DNA from: Novipirellula herctigrandis
GTDB taxonomy: Bacteria > Planctomycetota > Planctomycetia > Pirellulales > Pirellulaceae
Assembly: GCA_007859835.1 (NCBI GenBank)
Contig: SJPJ01000001.1
Span: 7,076,973 to 7,140,972, forward strand
Direction: 5' to 3'
Length of the DNA stretch: 64,000 nt
The translations under genes were made by a program, and so were the position numbers. Positions 1-8,545 of the stretch are shown here, one piece after another (position 1 is the first letter of the stretch; the number at the start of each line of letters is the position of its first letter). The notes below the pieces were generated by a model. The model saw only the letters and a program-made list of their open reading frames with translations. It did no database searches and had not been told where the DNA came from.

Positions 1-16
1 CTCGACGTCCATCAAG

Positions 17-1588
17 TCAGCGGGAACTTCGAGCTTCGGACGTCTTTAGGTTTAACTCATCGGGGGCTTCAACTCCAAGTTGAATTAATAGCGGTGTGAG
101 CAAGTCGGCGATCGGTTTGGCACCACGATGTTTCTTGCGAGCCAATTCGGACAGCGGTTTGGCTTCCTCAGCGTAGGCCGACTTGGGAAGCCATACGAAC
201 GCTTCTTGCATGTTAACGATCGACTGTTCGATGGGCGTACCATGAGTCCGATGGAACTCTTGCAGCTTCCATAGCAAGTACTCTCGGTCAACTCCCTTGC
301 CTCGCCAAAGCTGGCGACCGCTGACGATCTGAAACAACATCCGCATCGCGCGGTTGGCAATCCGACAGCGACGATCACGCGGGTCCACTTTTTGCTGCGC
401 CCACGATCCCGATAAACCGCGATAGTACGGATGGCACTTGATCAGGTTTTCGGCGACCCGCATTGCAGCGCCACGCAGTTTGCGATTGCACTGCCGAATC
501 AAAGACCCGTCGGCATGATCAACTTCATCACTCTGGTAACGCGATGGGTACGGGCCTGCGCGTCCGTTGATTGCACGAGCCGAAGCATAGTGCTCGATCG
601 GCCCGGATTCACCGACCAATCGAGATGCCGAAACGACATTGATGCCGGTCACTGACAAAAGCAGAGCGTACGGTGTTTTAACCAGAAAACCCGCCATTTC
701 CTGCTCCGATGCACGCACTTGCGTGTAGAACGATTCTCGCAATCGGTTTAGGTCTTGCCATTGCCGCGTGTGCATCGCTGCCAATTCGCTTGGCTCCGCT
801 GCGGTGCGTGCCCAACCCACGATTCGCTCAAGCGTTCGCATTTGAAAACGGATCTTGCTTTTATTCAGATGTTTAGAGATCCCATCGACACCGGCTTTGA
901 TGATGGCTTCGGAAGAGCTGAACCGGATCACAATCGGGAGTGCCACCGATTGATGATAGAGCTTGTCATCTTCCCAAGGGTCAGCATAGCCGGGCATGGC
1001 TTCATGCATGATTCTGCGGATCTGAACTTTGACGCGAGCCTGTTGTTTGACAAGGTTGTGTCGGTGTCTCGAAAGCGACTGAAGCGATTGGTACACTTCG
1101 CTGACGGGAAGTGATGCCAAGTCATACCCGTTGACTGCAGCATGAAAAATCGCTTCGAGATCGTTGTCGTCCGTTTTGGCATCAGGGTGCAATGGCGTTC
1201 GGTAGTGGCTCGACGCGAAGGGATGAACGATTCGCGTATCGAATCCGGCTTTGCGGAAAGCACGTTGGACCGGTCGATGATAAATGCCTGTCATCTCGAC
1301 GGCCGCGATCGTGTCGGTCAGCCCTTCAGCTTGACAAGCATCATTGATGTACGCGATCATGGCCGCGAAGTCGCCACGGCGATGTTCCACCGTGGTGGGT
1401 TCGATGATGACGCGCCCGAAAAAGTCGCACAGCATCCACTTGCTTCGACGCTTGGCACAATCGACTGATACAATGCCAAAGTGTTCTGGACCGCACTGTT
1501 TGACACGCTCCTGAATCTGTCCGTTGGGCTTGCCAATAAAGCGTTTCTTGGTGCCAGCAGATTTCCGTTGTTTTGCTTTTGTGACCAT
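17..1588 (-). CDS. IS110-family transposase (DEDD recombinase)
   Basis: Transposase of about 523 residues that would excise and insert its IS element by a RuvC-like DEDD plus serine chemistry. In numbering from an upstream TTG (position 1618), the N-terminal DEDD domain shows D53 (VSVDCAKR), E108 (AVEMTGIYHRPV) and the acidic pair in DAKTDDNDLEA near 150-153. The C-terminal Transposase_20 half shows LLSVTGINVVSASRLVGE and the conserved NRKLRGAAMRVAENL. I place the start at the ATG at 1588 because AGGAGA lies about 9 nt upstream; the TTG adds 10 residues of no clear homology. The element's ends are not resolved: the 3' end falls at the window edge, and recombinase sequence begins within about 100 bp upstream. 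Family assignment is firm; activity is unknown. Confidence 0.9.
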   Translation of the reverse strand: MVTKAKQRKSAGTKKRFIGKPNGQIQERVKQCGPEHFGIVSVDCAKRRSKWMLCDFFGRVIIEPTTVEHRRGDFAAMIAYINDACQAEGLTDTIAAVEMTGIYHRPVQRAFRKAGFDTRIVHPFASSHYRTPLHPDAKTDDNDLEAIFHAAVNGYDLASLPVSEVYQSLQSLSRHRHNLVKQQARVKVQIRRIMHEAMPGYADPWEDDKLYHQSVALPIVIRFSSSEAIIKAGVDGISKHLNKSKIRFQMRTLERIVGWARTAAEPSELAAMHTRQWQDLNRLRESFYTQVRASEQEMAGFLVKTPYALLLSVTGINVVSASRLVGESGPIEHYASARAINGRAGPYPSRYQSDEVDHADGSLIRQCNRKLRGAAMRVAENLIKCHPYYRGLSGSWAQQKVDPRDRRCRIANRAMRMLFQIVSGRQLWRGKGVDREYLLWKLQEFHRTHGTPIEQSIVNMQEAFVWLPKSAYAEEAKPLSELARKKHRGAKPIADLLTPLLIQLGVEAPDELNLKTSEARSSR

Positions 1589-1679
1589 CCAAGTGTCTCC
1601 TGTTTGAAGGTGTCGCAAATTCCTTCAGTCGAAGTGCTCGGATGGCCCTTTTCATTGATTTGCTCAATCCTGGGGACAT

Positions 1680-2132
1680 ACCAGGTGGTATGTCGCCGGC
1701 CTTGGAGTCGTCACCATATCCAACAACGTTGAAACGATCTCAGCCCAGTACCTCACTGCGAAGAAATTCTCCGGCGGGACACGCAAGGAATACAAATCAA
1801 CCGTCACCAAATGGATTGCCTGGGGCAATGGCGTCGATGTCGACAAGATCAATCGAGCGCACATTCGCGACTTCTTGGATTTGGTACATGACAAAGCTGC
1901 CGCGGATGGCGGTTCCAATCCAGGACGCACTGCGAACAAGGCTCGAGATAATCTCCGAGCCATCATGTCGTGGGCCTGGGAGCAAGATTACGTTGCAAAG
2001 CTACCCCGATTCCCGAGTCCGAAACCGCAACGGGATGTCGCTGGCCGGCACTATCTGACGAAACCAGAGCTCAACGCTCTGTACTTCGCCACTTACCAAC
2101 TGCCAAACGTGCGACGGATGGCAAAGGCATAG
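1680..2132 (+). pseudogene. Truncated tyrosine recombinase/phage-type integrase, N-terminal part
   Basis: The plus-strand frame reads through the SAM-like core-binding domain of a tyrosine recombinase: ETISAQYLTAKKFSGGTRKEY, then STVTKWIAWGNGVDVDKI, then NKARDNLRAIMSWAWEQDYV and the start of the catalytic domain (HYLTKPELNALYFATYQL). It stops at TAG 2130-2132, before any of the catalytic Arg-His-Arg-Tyr residues. No credible start codon or ribosome site is visible; upstream sequence belongs to the IS110 side. It is a dead integrase fragment, perhaps truncated when the IS110 element arrived. A functional integrase would need about 200 more residues. Confidence 0.65.
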
Positions 2133-2540
2133 TCTCGGTTCTCCAAACATACCTCGGTCCAAACCAACGACTGGCCGGCGGCTTGGTGTTGTTTGAGCCA
2201 GAGGATCATGGTTCGCGGACGAGGTATTTGGGGCGGCGGCGTGAGACGTTTTGCAAGTTGATGCCAGCTTCGGTCAGAGCGGATCGCCATGTGCCGAAGT
2301 GTTCGATCGCGGCGTCGTAGAGACCGCGATCGCGAGAACGGTTAACCTTGGCCGCGAGTTCGTAGCCAGCCGTACACAAACGCCAGAGTTGTCTTTGACG
2401 CGCGCGGGCGACAACTCGCGAGACGCGGCCGACGTGCGGTGACTGACGCCGGCGTATTCAAGTGCCGTTTCACATGGACCAAAACCGTCAATCGCTACAA
2501 CATGCAAGAGCTCGTCATCATGGCGGACCTCGGCTTCCAT
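2093..2540 (-). pseudogene. Fragment of a repeat protein with FG-W..AL..AG(I/V) motifs
   Basis: Reading the minus strand with one or two frame changes gives three copies of a spaced motif: DGFGPCETALEYAGV, EHFGTWRSALTEAGI and RRTFGSW. The second and third are joined by a stretch including YLVREPMILWLKQHQAAGQ. Copies are about 70-80 residues apart. I know this repeat as a helix-turn-helix-like unit in uncharacterised bacterial proteins, often near mobile DNA, but cannot name a function. The fragment has no start codon, contains frameshifts and ends against the integrase remnant, so it is non-functional debris. Confidence 0.45.
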
Positions 2541-2593
2541 TGAGCTGTTGCGGTCCTATCTCGCAGGACATCCGAACCGCTACATCATCGCCA

Positions 2594-4360
2594 TCAAGGA
2601 AGTTTTTCGAGCTTCGCTTTTTGTGCTTCTGCTTTTGACCGCCATCTGTCGGCCTCGGCTTTATCGCCAGCTCGGTCGAAAGCCTCGGCAACGACGGTAT
2701 AAGCCTCGGCAAGTACCACAGGATCCCGAGGATCGTCAGCCTCACGAAGCCGCCTTGCGAAATCGTTCATTCTTTCGCGAACCTCGGGTAGTGCACAGAT
2801 TTGCTTGCCCTCGCGAGTGGAACAACCGAAGACGACACCCGCAAGTTTGTCATACTCGCCGAGTGATTCGACACCAGGCGGTTCCAACTGCAAAGTAATC
2901 GAAAGCTTTTCGCCGGCCACCACGGTCACGTCGCAGTCTCTCCTCCCCATGAAGATCGGCAGTTGATACCCGTCGGCTTTGTCGTAAACGAAAAGGGATT
3001 GCTTACCCGGCGGCAAATAGATAATCGATTCGCCTTTTGCATCGCTATACTCAAAGAACGGCATGTCGTAGCCGCGAACCGAATCAGAATACCATGGTTC
3101 CTCCACGGTTGTTCCCGTCAGCCATTCGGTGGATCGCATCAGCGAATCGCCATAAACCTGTGACCCCCAATCCCACCAAAATACATTTGGGCTGGCACCG
3201 ACCAAAACATTCGACAACGGATCATTATCGGGATTGACCACGGTAATTTGGCACCGAACCAATGGTGACATGCGGATCAAAATGGGTTGCTGCGGATTCG
3301 ACGCAAACGTTTGAGGACGGCTGCATGGCCGATGCGAAGGTCGCGTCAACTCCTCTGCTATTTCGGCCACTGCCTTCAGCCCGCCGAAAAAATCCGGCTT
3401 CGACGGATCATCCGGTTTTGGTTTTGCATTCGGGTCGCGACCGTTTCGAGCGATGAAATGGTCACACAGAGCAATGACTTGCAATGGTTCCGATCTTGGA
3501 TAACCCTTGATCACGAACTCGCCATCTTCGTCAACCGGTGCCCATTGAGCCCAATCAAAGTTCGGCAGAGGATGCTTCCTTGGCGATGCAATCGCACAGA
3601 CACGACCGGCGATCACCGGACGCGGCACCTCGTCGCCGAGTCGTCCGCGGATATCGATTGCCGGGTGCATGACTGCCTTGATCGCTTTGTTTTGACCGGA
3701 CTTCAATTTCAATTCAATTGGTTCACTAAACGCGGTGGCCTGCCCATCAACGAGACGGACTAGCATTGCGCGAAAAGGACCGGGGCTGAGCGTTTCGAGT
3801 CGTACCCGATCCGTAGTCCGCTTGATTGATTTGCTCAAAGCAGTCGATCGATCGGAAGAAACAACATGAATTTGAGCTGTTTCAAAATCCTGTGCACTGG
3901 ATTCGGGAATGAACTCTAGCTGAGCCGCCCGTACCATTTCAATCTTTTTCGGCTCGTCGTCCAGAAGCGGCACGTCAATGTGAATCGAATCGGCGATCGT
4001 GAAATCGGGGTGACTCAAATTCACTGAAACACTAAACGTTCGCGTCTCCTCTTTCACGTTGCGATAAAAAGGATAGCGAATTGTCGCAACGCCTTTCGCG
4101 TCAGTCGTCACCGCCACCGGTGACATTTCAGCGAACTCGTCACCGTCGTTCCAACGTCCGTGGCCTTGAGAAGATCGAAGCGCCCACGGTGTAACCGTCA
4201 CGTTTTTGATCGGCTGTTCATCACTGTCATGGATCAAGACCTCAAAGTTTTTGAAAAGTTGACCTCCGCTGAGCTGTGCCCGAATACCGTCAAACGCATC
4301 GTCTGCCAAGGCAAAAACCGCAAACAAGCATCCGGTCAGGGGTAAGACAAAACGTAACAT
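2594..4360 (-). CDS. Secreted protein with carboxypeptidase-regulatory-like (CNA-B/peptidase-associated) domains
   Basis: A 588-residue exported protein of unknown role. The start at 4360 is chosen because it gives a clean signal peptide (MLRFVLPLTGCLFAVFALAD); 98 upstream codons in the same frame run into the neighbouring IS and are not protein-like. Residues about 35-130 form a beta-rich segment (HDSDEQPIKNVTVTPW, TTDAKGVATIRYPFY), typical of carboxypeptidase-regulatory or Ig-like domains. A second such segment lies around residues 370-500 (CQITVVNPDNDPLSNVLVGA, YSDAKGESIIYLPPGKQSLF). The C-terminal 70 residues are charged and helical, ending AEADRWRSKAEAQKAKLEKL. Planctomycetes carry many such proteins; a role in polysaccharide binding or surface display is only a guess. 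Its promoter region abuts the ISKra4-like element at 4424. Confidence 0.7.
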   Translation of the reverse strand: MLRFVLPLTGCLFAVFALADDAFDGIRAQLSGGQLFKNFEVLIHDSDEQPIKNVTVTPWALRSSQGHGRWNDGDEFAEMSPVAVTTDAKGVATIRYPFYRNVKEETRTFSVSVNLSHPDFTIADSIHIDVPLLDDEPKKIEMVRAAQLEFIPESSAQDFETAQIHVVSSDRSTALSKSIKRTTDRVRLETLSPGPFRAMLVRLVDGQATAFSEPIELKLKSGQNKAIKAVMHPAIDIRGRLGDEVPRPVIAGRVCAIASPRKHPLPNFDWAQWAPVDEDGEFVIKGYPRSEPLQVIALCDHFIARNGRDPNAKPKPDDPSKPDFFGGLKAVAEIAEELTRPSHRPCSRPQTFASNPQQPILIRMSPLVRCQITVVNPDNDPLSNVLVGASPNVFWWDWGSQVYGDSLMRSTEWLTGTTVEEPWYSDSVRGYDMPFFEYSDAKGESIIYLPPGKQSLFVYDKADGYQLPIFMGRRDCDVTVVAGEKLSITLQLEPPGVESLGEYDKLAGVVFGCSTREGKQICALPEVRERMNDFARRLREADDPRDPVVLAEAYTVVAEAFDRAGDKAEADRWRSKAEAQKAKLEKLP

Positions 4361-4423
4361 CGAATCATTCCTCGAACTTGGGCCCAGATCTGCTTCGGAT
4401 CGCACCACAAGTGTAACCGAACG

Positions 4424-6153
4424 GAGGGTGCAAGTCAGGGATTGAAATTTCAGGCGGCGATAGTGGCAATTTGATTTGCCTTGCGGATTCTTGCGGAGCC
4501 GGGGCGGCGGGCCAGGAAGCGGGCCAGGCGATCGTCGTCGCTCAGCGAAGCCGCTCGGATTTGCAGGATCGCTTCGGCACCGGCCGGATGGTTCCAAAAC
4601 ATCTCCGTCCCCTTCGTTCGGTAGTTGATTTCCTTTACCGCCGACTCCATCCACGCACTCGTCGTCGGTAGACCCTCGCAGCGATATCGAGCGTAGTGCA
4701 TCCGATCGAGGTTGTTTTTCAAGTAGCCGATGATCTGCCGAAGCTGCGCGCGCGGATCATCCTCGCCCGCATCGGCCGGAGCCTCTCCCAGTCGAGATTG
4801 ATGAACCAACCGTTCCTCGATCACCTCGGCGACCTTACCCTGCCAAGTTAGAATCATCCAACGCTTATAGTTCTCCCAAGCCTCGACGCCTTGTCCAAAA
4901 CAGGCGATCGAACCACGGTGGAGGTAACTCACCGCGTGAGTGAAATCGAGAATCGCAACGTCGCCACGGAAGTGCTCGGCGTGGATCGTCCAGTTACAAC
5001 TCAAACCGTCCGCGACGAACACACGGCGTGACGCTTGGTCGAACTTGCGACGCCTCGCTTCCCGGTCCATTTGCACGCCGAACACTCTCGAGTTTCGCAT
5101 GCTTGAGATCAACGTCCTGTGAATCTTCTTGGGTTTGTGTTTGGGCTGCCTGCGTTTGCCGGGTTGCTTCGGCGGTGATTTCTGACTTCCAAGCAACGGG
5201 CTGTCTCGACCGGCGTTTTCCTTGGTTTTTGCAGTCTCAGTCAGTCCCGCGACGTGATTGCGATTGAGAAAGCATGAGGGCGGACGTGGCTGAGGATCGC
5301 TACTGGACGTGTCGCTCGATGCGCTGACGAAGATCGCGTTCTTGGTTTCGTTCCAGCCGGTGCATTCGAGATGAATGCCGGGACCACAATTGGCTTTGCG
5401 AGTCCGGATGCGTCCCCCATCACAGCTGACGACCGCGACTTGCGGCAGCACCGCTTCGCCATCGAGAATGCCTTGCCAGTCGTGCTCGGCGGCGGAGGCC
5501 AATTCATCGCCGACTTCCATGCAGATCCGCTCGATGGTGTTGGCCGAAACTTTCAATCCATTGACACGCTCGAGCAAGAGCGAGGCCCGTTTGAACGATC
5601 GGGTTTCGCCGTTGGTGAAGATGAGTTGGCGCTTGAATCCCGGGGTGGAGTGGCGGCTATCGAAGCCCATTTTTGTCCGCTGAGGGAAAAATAGACCGTC
5701 GACAGCGACGGCAGTGGGCAACCGGTTCGGTCAGTTCGATGGGGCCGTCCATCGAACTGACCGGGCGAGGTTCGATCTCGACCTTGCACTGTTTCTTGCA
5801 GTCGGGGCAGTACACCCGGCCGAGTTCCTGCAAGGCGACTTCACGGGCACGTTCTTCTTGAATGGCGCGGCTGAAACGTTGCCCGAGTGCGTGAGCGGGC
5901 AGCTCGATCTGATCAAAGTGTGGGACTTCGTCGCCTTGCTCAAGGGCTTGGATTTCCGCCGCAACCCGGGTGGCTTCTTTGAGGTGGTGGTCGAGTTTTT
6001 CCTTCAGCCGTGCTTCGTTCGCGTCCATGCGATTGTCTCCCAATGGTTACCTGGTCCCTGTCAACTCACGCAGTTTAACCGAAGAACCTGGAAAACTCCT
6101 ATTGCAAATTTTGCACGATCCCGGGGCACTGCAAAAGCTGACACGCACCCCTC
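4424..6153 (-). mobile_element. ISKra4-like insertion sequence
   Basis: About 1.73 kb containing a frameshifted ISKra4-type transposase. Imperfect terminal inverted repeats are visible: GAGGGTGCAAGTCAG at 4424 and, on the opposite strand, GAGGGGTGCGTGTCAG ending at 6153 (one gap, two mismatches). No convincing target-site duplication was seen, so the ends are approximate. Confidence 0.6.
4450..6043 (-). pseudogene. ISKra4-family transposase, split by a frameshift
   Basis: Two minus-strand frames together make one transposase of about 535 residues. The first (6043 to 5657, 128 residues) has a helical N-terminus and a zinc-ribbon pattern (YCPDCKKQCK, then AHCRRCRR). The second (up to about 5700, down to 4450) continues with FFPQRTKMGFDSRHSTPGF and the DDE-like core (SCDGGRIRTR, FVADGLSCNWTIHAEHF). 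It ends with the ISKra4 hallmark, RMHYARYRCEGLPTTSAWME followed by KGTEMFWN. The frames join at a run of five T and three C near 5690, and a +1 shift there restores one protein. Most members of the family I know are single-frame, so a one-base indel is the simpler explanation; programmed frameshifting is possible. Confidence 0.75.
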
Positions 6154-6280
6154 AAGCCAATACATGATCGTGTCGGCTTAAAAGGAGATGGACCTGAAAA
6201 GTGTTCCCCATGTCCCGGCACCCCTGTTACCTATGTCCCAGGTCTATACATAGGAATTGGCCACGTCGGGGATGACCAAT

Positions 6281-6313
6281 GCCGGTCGCAACCGGCCTCA
6301 CTCGCTGCGAGTG
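6281..6313 (-). terminator. Double hairpin just downstream of the moeB-like gene
   Basis: Two perfect inverted repeats lie 12-45 bp after the last gene of the minus-strand operon: GCCGGT-CGCA-ACCGGC (6281-6296) and CACTCGC-T-GCGAGTG (6299-6313). No U-tract follows on the minus strand, so intrinsic termination is uncertain; they may instead protect the 3' end of the operon mRNA. Confidence 0.35.
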
Positions 6314-6324
6314 TTTCGTTCTAT

Positions 6325-7074
6325 TCAGAGTGTTCCGCAAACAGGACAATCGGGGCGGCGAACTGCCGGGATGCGTTGAAAAGTCATGTTACGTGAGTCG
6401 TAATACAGGAGCGTTCCCGCCAGTGTTTTTCCCAATCCGGTGATCACCTTCACGCCTTCCACCGCCGCAATCGAGGCGGCCATGGCTGACACCGCACCAA
6501 GCACCGGGAATTGCCGTTTCCATTGTGGAGGATTTTTGGGATAGAGACACGCCAAACAAGGCGTTTCTCCTGGAACAATTGTGGTTACCTGACCCTCCAT
6601 ATCAAACATCGCAGCTTCGATCATCGGCTTTCTCAGCTCAACGCAGGCCCGGTTCATCGCAAACCGTTCGGGAAAAAGTGGCGCACAGTCAAAGACGATG
6701 TCCGCCTGAGAAACCAGCGAACAGGCATTCTCATCGGAGATATTTTCTGGGATCGCGACAACATCCATCCGAGGATTCAGTTCCAGCAGACGGCGCCGAG
6801 CACTTTCGACCCGCGGCTTGCCGAGCCAATCGTGCGTCATAAGAATCTGACGATTGAGGTCGCTGGGTTTGACGTTCCCGGCGTGGGCGATAATTAGTCG
6901 GCCAATTCCTGCCGAAGCAAGATGGTAGCTAAGCGGACTGCCGAGCCCGCCGCAGCGACTCACAAGCGCAGTCGCACCCTTCAATTTCTGCTGCCCCGTT
7001 TCCCCAAAGCCATCAATCCACATCTGCCATTCGTAGACAGCTTTTTCTTCTTCATTCAAAGCAAGCGGATTCAC
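6325..7074 (-). CDS. MoeB/HesA/ThiF-type E1-like adenylyltransferase
   Basis: A 249-residue enzyme expected to adenylate the C-terminal Gly-Gly of a ubiquitin-like sulfur carrier, most likely the MoaD-like protein encoded immediately upstream. It shows the ATP-binding loop (RCGGLGSPLSYHLASAG; usually GxGGLGS, here Arg-Cys precedes GGLG), the SDLNRQIL arginine motif, the FDCAP aspartate region and paired zinc motifs CLACLYP and CPVCG as in MoeB. The GTG at 7074 is preferred as start: AGGAGG lies 5 nt upstream and the MoaD stop ends 1 nt before it. An in-frame ATG at 7122 would overlap MoaD by 47 bp without a better ribosome site. It is the last gene of the operon. No rhodanese domain is fused, so the sulfur donor is not encoded here. 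Confidence 0.85.
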   Translation of the reverse strand: MNPLALNEEEKAVYEWQMWIDGFGETGQQKLKGATALVSRCGGLGSPLSYHLASAGIGRLIIAHAGNVKPSDLNRQILMTHDWLGKPRVESARRRLLELNPRMDVVAIPENISDENACSLVSQADIVFDCAPLFPERFAMNRACVELRKPMIEAAMFDMEGQVTTIVPGETPCLACLYPKNPPQWKRQFPVLGAVSAMAASIAAVEGVKVITGLGKTLAGTLLYYDSRNMTFQRIPAVRRPDCPVCGTL

Positions 7075-7075
7075 A

Positions 7076-7345
7076 TCAACCTCCTGCCACGGGGCTGAAG
7101 ACTTGCACCTGGTCACCATCACTTAGAACAGCATCCTGCGGTGCGGGCACATCATTGATCACAAACATGATAACCGGACGCAGTGCCCCCGAATCATCAA
7201 ACAGCATCGCATTGAAATCTTCTCCATGGTCAACAGCTTGAAGGGATTGCAGTGCGGTCGCGCCGTTTGGAACCTCAACCGTTTCGGACTCGGTGCCTGC
7301 CTTCTGTCGGATTTGAGCGTAATAGCGAAGTGTTATTTTTGTCAT
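7076..7345 (-). CDS. MoaD/ThiS-family ubiquitin-like sulfur carrier
   Basis: An 89-residue beta-grasp protein beginning MTKITLRYYAQIRQKAG and ending exactly in Gly-Gly (VQVFSPVAGG). That tail is required for adenylation and thiocarboxylation by an E1-like enzyme. The size and the DGDQVQVFSPVAGG end are typical of MoaD. The start at 7345 gives an ATGA overlap with the upstream ThiS-ThiF gene. No MoaE, the large subunit of molybdopterin synthase, is encoded nearby, so its acceptor may differ from molybdopterin. Adjacent moeB-like and thiF-like genes give two candidate activating enzymes. Confidence 0.87.
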   Translation of the reverse strand: MTKITLRYYAQIRQKAGTESETVEVPNGATALQSLQAVDHGEDFNAMLFDDSGALRPVIMFVINDVPAPQDAVLSDGDQVQVFSPVAGG

Positions 7346-8148
7346 ACGGTTCCTTCTACAATTAAGCGCAAAGCCAAATTGGCTTGCATGGAGGCGGCAA
7401 TTCCAACTCGCGGCGCCATCAGTCCACACCCCGGTCTCGCACCGGTTTCGAGATCACCCACCACAAAAATGTTCTTGCCCATTTTCTGAACGCCAATGGT
7501 TTCTTCCGGCCCCAAACCAGCAAGTCCGGAAGCGGCGATCAGCGGAATATTGGGACGGCCTGCGGAGAAGTTTTGCATTAGCATCACCTTCTGATCGGCG
7601 CGATCAAATGCCTCGACCATCACATCGATTTCTCCAAAGATTGGAAAGAGATTCTCGGGCGTCAGTCGGACGGGATGAGCTTCGAGCTGAACATACGGGT
7701 TAATTCGACGCACATTGGTAACAAGGGCATCGGTTTTGAGCAACCCAATTTGATCCACAAAGTATTGTTGGCGGTTTAGGTTACTTGGTTCCACCACATC
7801 GAAATCGGCGAGAACCAATTTGCCAATTCCGACACGAGCAAGAGCGACCGCGATGACCGAACCAAGTCCACCAAGCCCCGCAATGCCGACCGTAGCGGAT
7901 TTGACTTTTTCATGAACACCAGGCGTGTGACGCGCGGCGATAAGCGATTCGAGTTCATCTTCGGACGGCACCACACCACGTTGAATAAGGCAGACCTCAT
8001 CGCCGTTGGACAACCGCACATCCTGACTCATTGCTGCACCATTGAGGATCACAATGTCAGCCTCTGGTCTAACCGCATCGCGCAGGCCAAACAGGGTTGC
8101 GCCGTCCTCTGCTTCAAAGGTTCGTTCATTCAGCTTGATGTTCAGCAC
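7342..8148 (-). CDS. ThiF-family adenylyltransferase with an N-terminal ThiS-like domain
   Basis: A 268-residue fusion. Residues 1-60 form a ThiS-like beta-grasp domain (MLNIKLNERTFEAEDGATLF, then SNGDEVCLIQRG), but without a terminal Gly-Gly. Residues about 65-268 are the E1-like fold, with the nucleotide loop VGIAGLGGLGSVIAVALA, the aspartate LADFDVVEPSNLNRQQYF and the switch aspartate EAFDRADQK. It lacks the zinc CxxC pairs of MoeB, like the ThiF2-type enzymes that carry such a domain. The fused domain is probably structural or regulatory (inference). The gene overlaps the TauE-like gene upstream by 23 bp and the moaD-like gene downstream by 4 bp, so translational coupling is likely. No thiC, thiG or thiH is nearby, arguing against a plain thiamin role. 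Confidence 0.85.
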   Translation of the reverse strand: MLNIKLNERTFEAEDGATLFGLRDAVRPEADIVILNGAAMSQDVRLSNGDEVCLIQRGVVPSEDELESLIAARHTPGVHEKVKSATVGIAGLGGLGSVIAVALARVGIGKLVLADFDVVEPSNLNRQQYFVDQIGLLKTDALVTNVRRINPYVQLEAHPVRLTPENLFPIFGEIDVMVEAFDRADQKVMLMQNFSAGRPNIPLIAASGLAGLGPEETIGVQKMGKNIFVVGDLETGARPGCGLMAPRVGIAASMQANLALRLIVEGTV

Positions 8149-8545
8149 TCGGCGTCTCCCCTTCCGGACGATTCCGACATGAATTCACAAGGATGTTGAT
8201 TCCCACCACGATTATAAAGCAGGCAAACATTCGCTTAAGCACTATATCGGGAATGCCGAAGACAATTTGGGAACCGACAATCGCACCCAACACCCCGCCG
8301 ACGGCGACAATCGCCGCTACGGACAAATCGAGGTGAATGTCGGGATTAAAGTGATAGCGCATCGCCCCAGCAAATGCCATTGGCACCATGACCGCAAGCG
8401 CCATCCCCTGCGAGTCTTTTTGGCCAAACCCGAACGCGATGCTCAATAATGGCACTAGCAGGATTCCTGCCCCGACACCGAACATGGAACTTAGAAGTCC
8501 GGCCGCGATGCCGCCCAATACATACCAAACCCACATATCCATCAC
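8126..8545 (-). CDS. Half-size TauE/SafE-family membrane protein
   Basis: A 139-residue protein with about four membrane segments. It opens with a glycine-rich helix typical of TauE/SafE (YVLGGIAAGLLSSMFGVGAG) and later has AIVAVGGVLGAIVGSQIV and FACFIIVVGINILVN. Full TauE/SafE proteins are near 250 residues with two such halves; this one has a single half and would have to dimerise. Family members are linked to export or uptake of sulfite, sulfonates and other sulfur anions. The start is GTG at 8545, overlapping the ATPase stop as GTGA; an ATG at 8542 is equally possible. Its place between a molybdate-type importer and sulfur-carrier enzymes suggests handling of a sulfur or oxyanion species. 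Confidence 0.8.
   Translation of the reverse strand: MMDMWVWYVLGGIAAGLLSSMFGVGAGILLVPLLSIAFGFGQKDSQGMALAVMVPMAFAGAMRYHFNPDIHLDLSVAAIVAVGGVLGAIVGSQIVFGIPDIVLKRMFACFIIVVGINILVNSCRNRPEGETPSAEHQAE

Noticed and set aside
6325..8148. A CBASS- or Bil-type antiphage operon, because of E1 and ubiquitin-like genes
   Set aside because: No cyclase, E2, JAB protease or effector is present; the partners are transport and sulfur-carrier genes.
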